Source of the DNA: an uncultured Clostridia bacterium
Lineage (GTDB): Bacteria; Bacillota; Clostridia; TANB77; CAG-508
Direction of reading: 5' to 3'
Assembly: GCA_948505485.1 (NCBI GenBank)
Contig: CAOPQH010000063.1
Coordinates: forward strand, 1 to 8,639
DNA: 8,639 bases
Under the pieces are notes generated by a model. It saw nothing but the letters and a program-made list of their open reading frames with translations. It was not told the DNA's origin and made no database searches. Positions 1 to 7,000 of the stretch are shown here, piece after piece (the first letter of the stretch is position 1; every line of letters starts with the position of its first letter). A program made the position numbers and the translations under genes.

Positions 1-1483
1 CTATAATTTCAACTAACTTTCCATCTGGCGAAGTTCCTGAACATATTAAACCTGCGTTTTCTAGTTTTTCTTTATAGCTATTATTATATTCAAATCTATG
101 TCTATGTCTTTCTGAAATTTCAAATTTCCCATAAATGTTTTTAGCTAAAGTTCCTTCTTTAATTGTACAAGGATATGCTCCTAGTCTCATTGTTCCACCT
201 TTATTGTCAATTCCTATTTGATCTTCCATTATATGTATTACTTGATTTTTTGTTGTATGATTAAATTCTGCTGAGTCTGCATCTTCTATTTTTAATACAT
301 TTCTAGCATATTCTACAACTGCCATTTGCATTCCTAAACATATACCTAAAAATGGAATTTTATTTTCCCTAACATACTTTATTGTTTCAATTTTTCCTTC
401 TATTCCTCTGTCTCCAAATCCACCAGGAACAACTACTGCTTTTATTTCTTTTAGCTTTTCTTCTACATTTTCCCTATTTATAGTTTCTGAATCTATTAAA
501 TGAATTTTAACATTGATTCCATTTTCAAAACCTGCATGTCTTAAACTTTCCATTACAGATATATAAGAATCTTCTAGTTGAATATATTTTCCTACAATTG
601 CTACATTAATTTCTTTGTCATCTATGCTTCGTATTTTTTCTATCATTTTTTCCCATTCTAAATTATTGGGTACATATTTATCTAACGCTAAATGATTACA
701 TGCTTCTCTTGCTAACCCCTCTTCTTCTAGCATTAATGGTACTGCATATAAATTATCAGCAGTTTTATTTTGAATTACACTTGTTTTTCTAACATTACAA
801 AATAATGCTAATTTTTCTCTTATATTTTCTGGTATATCACTTTCTGTTCTACATACTAATATATCTGGTTTAATTCCAAAACTCTGTAATTCTTTAACAG
901 AGTGTTGTGTAGGTTTTGATTTTATTTCATTTGAGCCAAATATATATGGTAATAAAGTTACGTGTATGTATAATACGTCTTCTGGATTTTTTTCAAGTCC
1001 AACTTGTCTTATGGCTTCTATTATTGAAAGTCCTTCTATATCTCCTACCGTTCCTCCTACTTCTGAAATAACTATATCTATATCAGTATCTTCAAAACTA
1101 TATATTTTGTTTTTTATTTCGTTTGTAATATGAGGAATTACTTGTACGGTTTTTCCTAAATAGTCTCCTTTTCTTTCTTTTTCTATTACATTTGAATAGA
1201 TTCTTCCCATTGTTACACTCGAATCTTTAGTTAAGTTTTCATCTATAAATCTTTCATAATGTCCTAAATCTAAATCTGTTTCTGCGCCATCATCTGTTAC
1301 AAAAACCTCCCCATGTTCATATGGACTCATTGTTCCTGGATCTACATTTATGTATGGATCAAATTTTTGAATTGTTATATTATATCCTCTATTTTTTAAT
1401 AGTCTTCCTAAAGACGCTGCTGTTATTCCTTTTCCTAGCCCTGATACAACTCCTCCTGTTACAAAAATGTATTTTGTATTCAT
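1..1483 (-). CDS. pyrG: CTP synthase, partial (C-terminus beyond left edge)
   Basis: CTP synthase makes CTP from UTP, ATP and glutamine, the last step of de novo pyrimidine nucleotide synthesis, in the cytosol. The ATG at 1483 opens 494 codons with no frameshift. The N-terminal amidoligase domain has the P-loop GGVVSGLGKG (residues 10-19), Asp72 in ETDLDLGHYE and Glu141 before GGTVGDIEG (143-151); these match the metal-binding Asp and Glu of the family. The C-terminal class I glutamine amidotransferase domain has GGFGDRG and the nucleophile Cys382 in GICLGMQMA. The sequence ends at GKLVEII. About 40 residues, including the His-Glu pair of the amidotransferase triad, should lie beyond the window, judged from the usual length near 535. 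The start is supported by AGGAGG at 1499-1494, 10 nt upstream. The gene follows spoIIIAH in the same direction but is separated from it by a hairpin terminator and probably has its own promoter. Confidence 0.98.
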   Translation of the reverse strand, partial: MNTKYIFVTGGVVSGLGKGITAASLGRLLKNRGYNITIQKFDPYINVDPGTMSPYEHGEVFVTDDGAETDLDLGHYERFIDENLTKDSSVTMGRIYSNVIEKERKGDYLGKTVQVIPHITNEIKNKIYSFEDTDIDIVISEVGGTVGDIEGLSIIEAIRQVGLEKNPEDVLYIHVTLLPYIFGSNEIKSKPTQHSVKELQSFGIKPDILVCRTESDIPENIREKLALFCNVRKTSVIQNKTADNLYAVPLMLEEEGLAREACNHLALDKYVPNNLEWEKMIEKIRSIDDKEINVAIVGKYIQLEDSYISVMESLRHAGFENGINVKIHLIDSETINRENVEEKLKEIKAVVVPGGFGDRGIEGKIETIKYVRENKIPFLGICLGMQMAVVEYARNVLKIEDADSAEFNHTTKNQVIHIMEDQIGIDNKGGTMRLGAYPCTIKEGTLAKNIYGKFEISERHRHRFEYNNSYKEKLENAGLICSGTSPDGKLVEII

Positions 1484-1509
1484 ATATATATTTCCTCCTC
1501 TTATGTCTT

Positions 1510-1545
1510 ATATATTAGAAAGTCAGTATAACTTTCCTAATATAT
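1510..1545 (-). promoter_or_regulatory. Hairpin in pyrG 5' leader
   Basis: The arms at 1510-1523 and 1531-1545 are complementary over 14 base pairs with one bulged base, around a 7-nt loop. No U-run follows it on either strand, so it is not a simple terminator. It sits 10 nt upstream of the pyrG ribosome site (AGGAGG, 1499-1494). A role in pyrG leader RNA control or stability is inference; only the fold potential is seen. Confidence 0.5.
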
Positions 1546-1596
1546 AAAAAATAGACTAAAAAGAAAATCCAAAATTGGTTTTTTTTTAATCTATTT
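1546..1596 (-). terminator. Long hairpin with U-run, spoIIIA operon terminator or pyrG attenuator
   Basis: On the minus strand a 21-nt arm (1596-1576) pairs with a 23-nt arm (1571-1549) around a 4-nt loop. There is one G-U pair and two single-base bulges. The stem is mostly A-U with a CCA/TGG tip. A run of six U follows, three of them inside the stem (1551-1546). It lies 65 nt after the spoIIIAH stop, so it probably ends the spoIIIA transcript. If the candidate promoter at 1608-1636 is real, the same hairpin falls inside the pyrG leader and could act as an attenuator. Confidence 0.65.
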
Positions 1597-1607
1597 AATA
1601 TATTTTT

Positions 1608-1636
1608 ATATTAACATTTTTGTAAATTATTTGCAA
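1608..1636 (-). promoter_or_regulatory. Candidate sigma-A promoter for pyrG
   Basis: TTGCAA (1636-1631) and TAATAT (1613-1608) are separated by exactly 17 nt. Each matches the sigma-A consensus at four of six positions. The predicted start of transcription is near 1601, just upstream of the hairpin at 1596-1546. In DNA this AT-rich, chance matches are common, so this is a weak call. It rests mainly on the ideal spacing and on the need for vegetative pyrG expression downstream of a sporulation operon. Confidence 0.35.
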
Positions 1637-1660
1637 GCTTTTTTGATAAATTATGACATT

Positions 1661-2278
1661 TTATTTATTTGTTATATGTATGTCTTCTACGCTTGAATTC
1701 ATTTCTCTTGATACTATATTTTGAATTTGTGCTATATCTTCTTGTGCAAGCTTTTCAGCATCTACTACAACACTAATACTTTTTTCGTTTACAAATATAA
1801 CACAATTTTCAAATCCTTTAGTTTTCATTAAATTTTCACATATCATAATACTATTTTTTTCATTGTTTTTATTAGCAATTTCTTGTGTTGCAATTTTCTT
1901 TTGTTCATCTGAAACATTTGTATTTTCTAATATTTTTTGATATGTTTCTATAGCTTGAGAATACATAGTATCTCTTTCTAATTTTGATTTTGCAAAATAT
2001 TCATCACTTGGATTATAGTCATTACTATTAGCTTGAGCAATTTCTTCAGGTGATACGTTATAATCTTCTGTCTCCTCTTCTTGATTTTCTACTACATCAT
2101 TACTACTTACTAATTCTGCATCTCCTATTTCTGCCACTTGTGAAGAATTTCCTTCTAATAAGTTTGAAGATGTTTCTACAACTTTTGAATTATTACTATT
2201 ATAGTTTAAATATCCTGCTGTTACTAGCATTAATGCAATTACATAAATAATAATTTGATTATTTTTAAAAAATTTCAT
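1661..2278 (-). CDS. spoIIIAH: Stage III sporulation protein AH
   Basis: SpoIIIAH is the mother-cell membrane protein that meets forespore SpoIIQ across the intermembrane space, zipping the two membranes during engulfment and forming part of the A-Q channel. The 205 residues start with a short basic N-terminus and one membrane segment (about 8-24). An acidic, Ser/Asn-rich linker follows (about 27-90). Next come a helical stretch (about 95-140) and the C-terminal YscJ/FliF-like ring-building domain (about 140-203), with GFENCVIFV (155-163) and ISVVVDAEKL (168-177). The length is close to the roughly 218 of B. subtilis. The ATG has AGAGG 7 nt upstream. It is the last gene of the operon and follows spoIIIAG after an 87-nt gap, the widest in the operon. 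Identity rests on both the domain pattern and the position. Confidence 0.95.
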   Translation of the reverse strand: MKFFKNNQIIIYVIALMLVTAGYLNYNSNNSKVVETSSNLLEGNSSQVAEIGDAELVSSNDVVENQEEETEDYNVSPEEIAQANSNDYNPSDEYFAKSKLERDTMYSQAIETYQKILENTNVSDEQKKIATQEIANKNNEKNSIMICENLMKTKGFENCVIFVNEKSISVVVDAEKLAQEDIAQIQNIVSREMNSSVEDIHITNK

Positions 2279-2330
2279 ACTTTTACCTCTTTCTTAATTT
2301 ATTAAATTTATAAACATATATAAGCAATTT

Positions 2331-2348
2331 TAGCTTTATTGAAAGCTA
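2331..2348 (-). other. Small hairpin in the spoIIIAG-spoIIIAH gap
   Basis: A perfect 7-bp inverted repeat (TAGCTTT with AAAGCTA) encloses a 4-nt loop. It begins 17 nt past the spoIIIAG stop. No U-run follows, so it is unlikely to end transcription. It could mark an RNA processing or 3'-end protection site within the operon transcript, but that is inference. Confidence 0.35.
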
Positions 2349-2365
2349 TATATTTATTTTGTTGT

Positions 2366-2986
2366 TTATTTTCTCATTTCGAAAACTTGAATTTTATGTG
2401 TTGCTAAGCCCGTAACCGCTTCTACTGCCTGTACTATATTAGTTCGCACTTCAGAATTAGAAGCTCCTTCTGCTGTTATAATTGCACCTTCAATTTTGGG
2501 CATTACTACTTTTTGAGTAATTGGCTTTTTGTCTCCATTTTCTTCTGTATAAATTATTTCTTTTTGAATATCTTTTTCTTCTACATTTCTACTACCTCCA
2601 GATTTGTCTGTTTCTTGGGTTGTGCTTTCTTTTGTATTTTCATTGTACATTGCTTGTGTGGTACTAGTTTCTGAATAATTTAAAAATACATTTACATTTC
2701 CTACATTATTAATGCTTTTTAAAATATTTTTTAATTTTTCTTCTATATTATTTTCATTATTTATATTATATGCTATTTGGTTCTGATTATATGACGCCAA
2801 TTGTTTATATGATGTATTTTCAGTATTATTATTGTTATTATTTTTTTTGCCATCATTCCAAATAAAATTTATAGCAACAATTGTAATTATTAATATAATT
2901 ATAAAAACAACTAAGTTTTCTATCTTTTTTTTATTATTTTCCTCTACGTTTGGGTCTGTTAACTTTTTAAATTTATCAATTAACAT
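2366..2986 (-). CDS. spoIIIAG: Stage III sporulation protein AG
   Basis: SpoIIIAG is a bitopic mother-cell membrane protein. In B. subtilis its extracytoplasmic part assembles into a large ring in the space between mother cell and forespore. Here a cytosolic N-terminus with DPN (11-13) precedes one membrane segment (about 25-43). A polar linker with six consecutive Asn residues (49-54) follows. The ring-building domain is split: a first half at about 79-104 (KLKNILKSINNVGNVNVFLNY) and a second at about 165-203 (EGAIITAEGA through ATHKIQVFEM). Between them is a Thr/Glu/Lys-rich insertion (about 105-160), which matches the strand-forming insertion of the family. The length is 206, against about 229 in B. 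subtilis. The ATG follows the spoIIIAF stop by 11 nt, and its Shine-Dalgarno GAGGTG directly abuts that stop codon, so the two genes are probably translationally coupled. Confidence 0.95.
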   Translation of the reverse strand: MLIDKFKKLTDPNVEENNKKKIENLVVFIIILIITIVAINFIWNDGKKNNNNNNTENTSYKQLASYNQNQIAYNINNENNIEEKLKNILKSINNVGNVNVFLNYSETSTTQAMYNENTKESTTQETDKSGGSRNVEEKDIQKEIIYTEENGDKKPITQKVVMPKIEGAIITAEGASNSEVRTNIVQAVEAVTGLATHKIQVFEMRK

Positions 2987-2997
2987 TTTTTCACCTC

Positions 2998-3600
2998 TTA
3001 ATCTTTTGTTATATTTATTTTTTTTACTTCTATTTGATAATAATCACTTAAAGTATTTTTTAATTTACTTATTTCTTCACTTGTTATTTGACTATAATCT
3101 TCTTTATTTTTTACATATTTATCCAATCCTACTGTTATTTCTATTTTATTTACTGCTGATTTTTCGTTATCTTTATTAATAGTATTAGAATTTTTCTCTA
3201 TTTTTAATGTAATTTTCTTTATTCCCTTATCATCAGATTTTTCTTCTAATTCTATATCTACTTTACATTTTTTAACTATGTAACCTTCGTCTTCTACTTT
3301 ATTTGTTATATCTTTTTCAATCTGTTCTATATATAATTCATTAATCCTATAATCCATGGATTCTTGATTTACTTTTTCTTCTGATACTGTTGCTTTACTT
3401 ACATTTTCTTCAATTTTATTTAAATCTAACTTTGTACTTTTCGATATAAATGGTGATATTATAGTAAATAATATGTATATTCCAGTTATTAATTTTATAT
3501 ATTTTTTATTATTGTTTTCAGGCAAAATCATTTCAATAATTGTTGCTATTACTACTGCTACTATTATTTGCTCTGCCCATGAGCTTAAAAAACTTATCAT
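2998..3600 (-). CDS. spoIIIAF: Stage III sporulation protein AF
   Basis: SpoIIIAF is a membrane protein of the SpoIIIA-SpoIIQ complex whose soluble part has a ring-building fold in the family. The 200 residues show two N-terminal membrane segments (about 8-26 and 37-53). They are joined by ILPENNNKKYIKLITG, the typical SpoIIIAF signature in which E-M-I-L-P-E-N precedes a basic loop. The rest, from about 58 on, is soluble and charged, with a coiled helical part (about 60-100) and an alternating strand-helix region to the C-terminus ending in YYQIEVKKINITKD. The length is close to the roughly 206 of B. subtilis. The ATG at 3600 lies 21 nt after the spoIIIAE stop, with GAGGA upstream. The soluble part is poorly conserved in this family, so the call leans on the N-terminal pair of helices and on gene order. 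Confidence 0.93.
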   Translation of the reverse strand: MISFLSSWAEQIIVAVVIATIIEMILPENNNKKYIKLITGIYILFTIISPFISKSTKLDLNKIEENVSKATVSEEKVNQESMDYRINELYIEQIEKDITNKVEDEGYIVKKCKVDIELEEKSDDKGIKKITLKIEKNSNTINKDNEKSAVNKIEITVGLDKYVKNKEDYSQITSEEISKLKNTLSDYYQIEVKKINITKD

Positions 3601-3621
3601 ACTTTTTTCCTCATAACTTTA

Positions 3622-4773
3622 TCATCTGTACATCATTCCACTATTAGAAATTTTTACAACAAGAGTTACGCCTATTATAAGCATTACCGATATTGAACAT
3701 AATATTGCTAATAATAATTTAAATATTCCTCCCATTTCTCCTAATAGTTTTACTATTTTGTCATCAGCTATTGGTTGTATAACAGCAGATGCTAAATTAT
3801 ATACTATTGTCAGAGTTGCCAATTTGATTATTGGAGATATACATATTCCAATTACAATTATTACTCCTACTATCCCTATAGCATTTTTTAATATAACTCC
3901 ACATCCTAAAACAGTATCTACTGCATCTCCTAATATTTTTCCTACAACAGGAATTGCATTTGTTACTACTGCTTTTGTAGTCTTTGCTGTTATTCCATCA
4001 ACACTACTACTTAAAGTTCCTTCTAATGATATTATTCCAACAAATAATGTTAATGCTATTCCTAAAAACCATACTACACCTGATTTAAAAAATTCTGATA
4101 ATTTATCTATTTGAACTTTATCTGATACTTTTGAAATTATAGATAATGCTGTAGCAATTAATACTATAGGAATTAATATATTGTTTATTGCATTTGCAAT
4201 AAAATTTATCGTAAATAATATTATTGGCTCTAATACTCCTCCTGTAGTTATGTTTCCTGTATATATCATCAAATTTATAAGTAATGGTACTAATAAATTT
4301 ATAAAACCAACTAAATTTTGAGATGTATCTTTTACTAGATTTATAATATCTGAAAAATTAGACATTATTATTGTTACTATTAATATATATTGAACATAAT
4401 ATATAACTTGTGAGACATTACTGTTTTGCAAATTATCACTTATGTTTTTAAGTATGCTATGTATTACAACTATTACTAAAATACTAACAAGTGATTTTAT
4501 TGTTGTTTTAATATTTAATGTTACTAAACTTATTACTTTTTTTAATATGTTATTATTGTTCACATTACCACTTATAGCATTATCCAAAGTTTCTTTTATA
4601 TCTATATCTTCAAAAAAGTCTCCTGAATATTTTTCTGATTCGGTTAAAAAATCTGATATTCCAAAACTTTCTTTTTGTGATTCTATAACTTCCTGTGTAT
4701 CAACTTCTTCAGCGTATGATATGTTTACTGTTACTAATATAATTAAACACATTAAAATTATTATTTTTTTCAT
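3622..4773 (-). CDS. spoIIIAE: Stage III sporulation protein AE
   Basis: SpoIIIAE is the large polytopic membrane protein of the A-Q complex, probably part of its membrane platform or channel in the mother-cell membrane. The 383 residues begin with a signal peptide (basic start, hydrophobic core, SYA at 19-21 as a likely cleavage site). A soluble, acidic region follows (about 22-80). About seven hydrophobic stretches come next: roughly 92-108, 122-138, 155-172, 183-213, 232-250, 296-325 and 350-374. The best-conserved part is the central loop EGTLSSSVDGITAKTTKAVV (251-270) followed by NAIPVVGKILGDAVDTVLG. The length is near the 399 of B. subtilis. It ends in TGA. The ATG has AGAGGTG 5 nt upstream and lies 16 nt after the spoIIIAD stop. 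Confidence 0.96.
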   Translation of the reverse strand: MKKIIILMCLIILVTVNISYAEEVDTQEVIESQKESFGISDFLTESEKYSGDFFEDIDIKETLDNAISGNVNNNNILKKVISLVTLNIKTTIKSLVSILVIVVIHSILKNISDNLQNSNVSQVIYYVQYILIVTIIMSNFSDIINLVKDTSQNLVGFINLLVPLLINLMIYTGNITTGGVLEPIILFTINFIANAINNILIPIVLIATALSIISKVSDKVQIDKLSEFFKSGVVWFLGIALTLFVGIISLEGTLSSSVDGITAKTTKAVVTNAIPVVGKILGDAVDTVLGCGVILKNAIGIVGVIIVIGICISPIIKLATLTIVYNLASAVIQPIADDKIVKLLGEMGGIFKLLLAILCSISVMLIIGVTLVVKISNSGMMYR

Positions 4774-4789
4774 TTGTACACCTCTTAAT

Positions 4790-5176
4790 CTAAGGCAATA
4801 TTTTTAAAATTGTTTCTAGTAAATTTGATATTATTGGTATTGACATTGATATTATAATAATTTTACTTCCAATTTCTATTTTACTTGCTATAGCACATTC
4901 ACCTGAATCTTTACATATACTTACTGCAAACTCTGTTAAAAATGCTATTCCTGTTATTTTCAATAATAATGTTAAAAATTGGTTATTTACTGATGTTTTA
5001 TTTGATAGATTTTGTAATAAATTTATTACGTTTGTAAACTTGTCCATTACTAAAAATATTATTAATATCCCTGATATTATTGATACATATATTACAAACT
5101 CTGGTTTATACTGTTTTAAGATTATTATAATAGCTAACGAAATTATACCTATACCTATTATTTTTATAATATCCAT
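4790..5176 (-). CDS. spoIIIAD: Stage III sporulation protein AD
   Basis: SpoIIIAD is a small integral membrane protein of the mother-cell side of the A-Q complex. The 128 residues form about four hydrophobic stretches (3-20, 28-45, 67-87 and 103-124). The family's most conserved stretch runs from KITGIAFLTEFA (73-84) through CKDSGECAIASKIE (88-101), followed by the S-I-P-I helix. The length is close to the roughly 133 of B. subtilis. The start at 5176 was chosen because MDIIKIIGIG aligns with the usual N-terminus and the next codons upstream contain an in-frame TAA. This start has no good Shine-Dalgarno; only an A-rich tract precedes it. The strong AGGAGG in the gap lies 32 nt upstream of the start and precedes an in-frame ATG-TAG pair (see the separate entry). 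It ends in TAG. Confidence 0.95.
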   Translation of the reverse strand: MDIIKIIGIGIISLAIIIILKQYKPEFVIYVSIISGILIIFLVMDKFTNVINLLQNLSNKTSVNNQFLTLLLKITGIAFLTEFAVSICKDSGECAIASKIEIGSKIIIISMSIPIISNLLETILKILP

Positions 5177-5200
5177 TACTTTTTTATGTTAGTTTTTAAA

Positions 5201-5214
5201 CTACATATCCTCCT
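5201..5214 (-). promoter_or_regulatory. Strong Shine-Dalgarno followed by ATG-TAG start-stop pair before spoIIIAD
   Basis: AGGAGG (5214-5209) is followed after 2 nt by ATG (5206-5204) and at once by TAG (5203-5201). This ATG is exactly 30 nt upstream of the spoIIIAD ATG and in the same frame. A short hairpin (TAGTT/AACTA) covers the TAG and the bases after it. The 2-nt spacing is too short for an efficient start at that ATG. The ribosome site may instead load ribosomes that go on to the spoIIIAD start, or the element may tune spoIIIAD translation. The sequence is plain; the role is inference. Confidence 0.45.
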
Positions 5215-5216
5215 AA

Positions 5217-5411
5217 TTACAAATTAAATAATGTCCTTACAGTATTAAATAAACTACTTATTTCCTTTATTACCATTGTAAGTACTATTACTAATCCAGC
5301 TAAAGTTGTCATCATTGCTTGATCTTCTCTGCCAGCTCTTACCAAAACTTGATGTAATACTGCAACTAATATACCTATTGCTGCAATTTTAAATAATAGA
5401 TCTATATTCAT
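5217..5411 (-). CDS. spoIIIAC: Stage III sporulation protein AC
   Basis: SpoIIIAC is the smallest A-Q complex protein, a membrane protein thought to work with SpoIIIAD. The 64 residues carry two membrane helices (about 5-24 and 33-55). They flank the highly conserved loop LVRAGREDQA (23-32), which is diagnostic for the family. The N-terminus MNIDLLFKIAAIGILVAVLH is also typical. The length matches the family, which is about 65-68. The ATG has GGGAG 7 nt upstream. It lies 37 nt after the spoIIIAB stop and 40 nt before spoIIIAD. Confidence 0.97.
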   Translation of the reverse strand: MNIDLLFKIAAIGILVAVLHQVLVRAGREDQAMMTTLAGLVIVLTMVIKEISSLFNTVRTLFNL

Positions 5412-5448
5412 AATTTTCTCCCTTCGAAATATAAATAAATGTACCCTT

Positions 5449-5967
5449 TTATACTAGTATTATTACAATGGTAAGCCCTATAATAGTTCCCAAAGTTTTA
5501 TACAATTTTTCATTCTTTTGCCTTTCTAATTCTGCTTTTTGTATCTGATTATCTATAAATGAAATTGTAACTTCTATTTCACTAACTTGTCCTTCTACAT
5601 CTGTTTTTCCTAAAACTTTCCCTAATGCTTTTATTATATTTTTATCTTCTTCATTAATGTTTAAATTACTATTATCTATTGACTCTATCCAAGCATTTGC
5701 AAGAGACATGTTCTTAGTATTTATATTTATATTTATATTTTTAAATATTTTTGATATTGCACTAATCGTATTTTTTGATGTATATTCAAAAATCTCTGTT
5801 AATGGTTGATATGTAAATTTTATTTTTGTTTTAATAGTGTTTAATATTTTTTTAAATTCTTTTAGTTCTATTTCTCTGTTAGAATATCTTTTTGATATTA
5901 ATATACCTATATAACTTGAACTTAAAAAAATTAAAGTTAAAATACTGAATTTTATTATTTGCATCAT
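5449..5967 (-). CDS. spoIIIAB: Stage III sporulation protein AB
   Basis: SpoIIIAB is a membrane protein of the A-Q complex. Its cytosolic helical domain resembles that of the type II secretion platform protein GspF, which suggests it links the SpoIIIAA ATPase to the membrane. The 172 residues have an N-terminal membrane segment (about 6-24), a helical soluble domain, and a C-terminal membrane segment (about 157-172). Family features include WI (93-94), ALGKVLGKTDVEGQ (114-127) and EKLYKTLGTIIGL (153-165) leading into the last helix. The length equals the family norm of about 171. The gene opens with two adjacent ATG codons (5967 and 5964). AGGA lies 6 nt before the first and AAGG 4 nt before the second, so the true start could be either. 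The gap to spoIIIAA is 51 nt. Confidence 0.95.
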   Translation of the reverse strand: MMQIIKFSILTLIFLSSSYIGILISKRYSNREIELKEFKKILNTIKTKIKFTYQPLTEIFEYTSKNTISAISKIFKNINININTKNMSLANAWIESIDNSNLNINEEDKNIIKALGKVLGKTDVEGQVSEIEVTISFIDNQIQKAELERQKNEKLYKTLGTIIGLTIVIILV

Positions 5968-6018
5968 ACCTTGTCCTTTTTATTCTTTTTATATAATATA
6001 TATGCAAAAAATTTTATT

Positions 6019-6972
6019 TTAGAACTCTTTTTTTATTTCTACATATTCTTTGTTCTTTTTATTTAAGGAGTAAACTTTATCTATATTTCCTTTGACTTCT
6101 TTATCTAAAAATATTATTCTTTCAATAATGTTTTTATTGAAGAGTTCTGATATTATGGGGTTTAAAGCAAGTTCTTCTAAGTTTCCTCCATGTGCTGTAA
6201 ATATTCCATTTATTCCACAACATATTGCATAATTTATTGCTTCTATATCTTCTTTTCCACCAATTTCATCGCAAGTTATTATTTCTGGAGACATAGATCT
6301 TACAAGCATTTGCATACCTTTAGCTTTATTTATATTATCTATTACATCTGTTCTTATTCCAATATCATTTTGTGCTACTCCTTTATACATTGCTGCTATT
6401 TCTCCTCTTTCGTCTACAACTCCAACTGTTTTTCCTTTAAAATTGATTTCCTTTATTCCATTACTTATTTTTCTTATAAAATCTCTTAACATTGTAGTTT
6501 TTCCACATCCTGGAGGTGAAACTATTAAAGTATTATACATTTTTTGATTTTCTGTATCTAATATATATTTTAATAAAGGTATTGAACAATCAAGCTTTTC
6601 TCTAGCAATCCTAAAATTTAAATTTGATATATAATTTATATTTATAATTTTGTTTTCCTCCATAACAGCACTTCCTGTTATTCCTATTCTGTGTCCACCT
6701 CTTATTGTTATAAATCCTTCACATATTTGTTTTCTATATGAATATACAGAGTTTTCACATATTCTTTCAAATATTTCTAAAACTTCTTCTTGTTCAACTA
6801 TATATTTTAGTACTTTTGTATCTTGTCCTATTTTTAATATAATTGGTTTATTAGATCTAATTCGTATCTCTTGTAAATCTTCTACTTGTTTTTCGTTTTT
6901 TTCAAAATACTTTAGAATTTCTTTTTTTATTTTTTCTGTAAAATACTCTAAAACATCTTGTAATTCTTTCAT
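6019..6972 (-). CDS. spoIIIAA: Stage III sporulation protein AA, secretion-type ATPase
   Basis: SpoIIIAA is the cytosolic ATPase of the mother-cell A-Q complex, related to the traffic ATPases of type II and IV secretion; it is expected to power assembly or transport. The 317 residues include an N-terminal domain with LQEIRIRSNKP (33-43) and RGGHRIGITG (91-100). The RecA-like core has Walker A PPGCGKTT (153-160, Lys158), VVDERGEI (185-192), the Walker B and catalytic acid IITCDEIGG (231-239, Asp235 and Glu236), and TAHG (259-262) as the sensor-like motif. The first glycine of the usual GxxxxGK[ST] is Ser152 here. The length is close to 307 in B. subtilis. It is the first gene of the operon. 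The ATG has AAGGAG 6 nt upstream. A sigma-E-like promoter and an inverted repeat lie just ahead. Confidence 0.97.
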   Translation of the reverse strand: MKELQDVLEYFTEKIKKEILKYFEKNEKQVEDLQEIRIRSNKPIILKIGQDTKVLKYIVEQEEVLEIFERICENSVYSYRKQICEGFITIRGGHRIGITGSAVMEENKIININYISNLNFRIAREKLDCSIPLLKYILDTENQKMYNTLIVSPPGCGKTTMLRDFIRKISNGIKEINFKGKTVGVVDERGEIAAMYKGVAQNDIGIRTDVIDNINKAKGMQMLVRSMSPEIITCDEIGGKEDIEAINYAICCGINGIFTAHGGNLEELALNPIISELFNKNIIERIIFLDKEVKGNIDKVYSLNKKNKEYVEIKKEF

Positions 6973-7000
6973 CTTCTTCTCCTTTGTATATTATTTTTCT

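Noticed and set aside
1321..1518. Plus-strand reading frame of 65 codons
   Set aside because: It overlaps the conserved pyrG N-terminus on the other strand, has no ribosome site, and is Leu-rich by composition only.
2830..2850. Asn-codon tract in spoIIIAG as a possible contingency repeat
   Set aside because: The tract codes six Asn in the linker after the membrane helix, where low-complexity sequence is usual; a change in copy number would stay in frame and there is no sign of switching.
2832..3179. Plus-strand reading frame of 115 codons, Leu/Phe/Ile-rich
   Set aside because: It is antisense to spoIIIAG and spoIIIAF. The composition is what the complement of A-rich genes gives, there is no ribosome site, and it resembles no known family.
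5700..5745. Run of short repeats rich in TTTATA within spoIIIAB
   Set aside because: It codes a plausible Asn/Ile-rich helix region of SpoIIIAB and is best explained by base composition; the frame is intact.
5968..6018. Possible internal sigma-E promoter between spoIIIAA and spoIIIAB
   Set aside because: A CATATA-like string is present, but no -35 match lies at a proper distance, and such strings are expected by chance in DNA this AT-rich.
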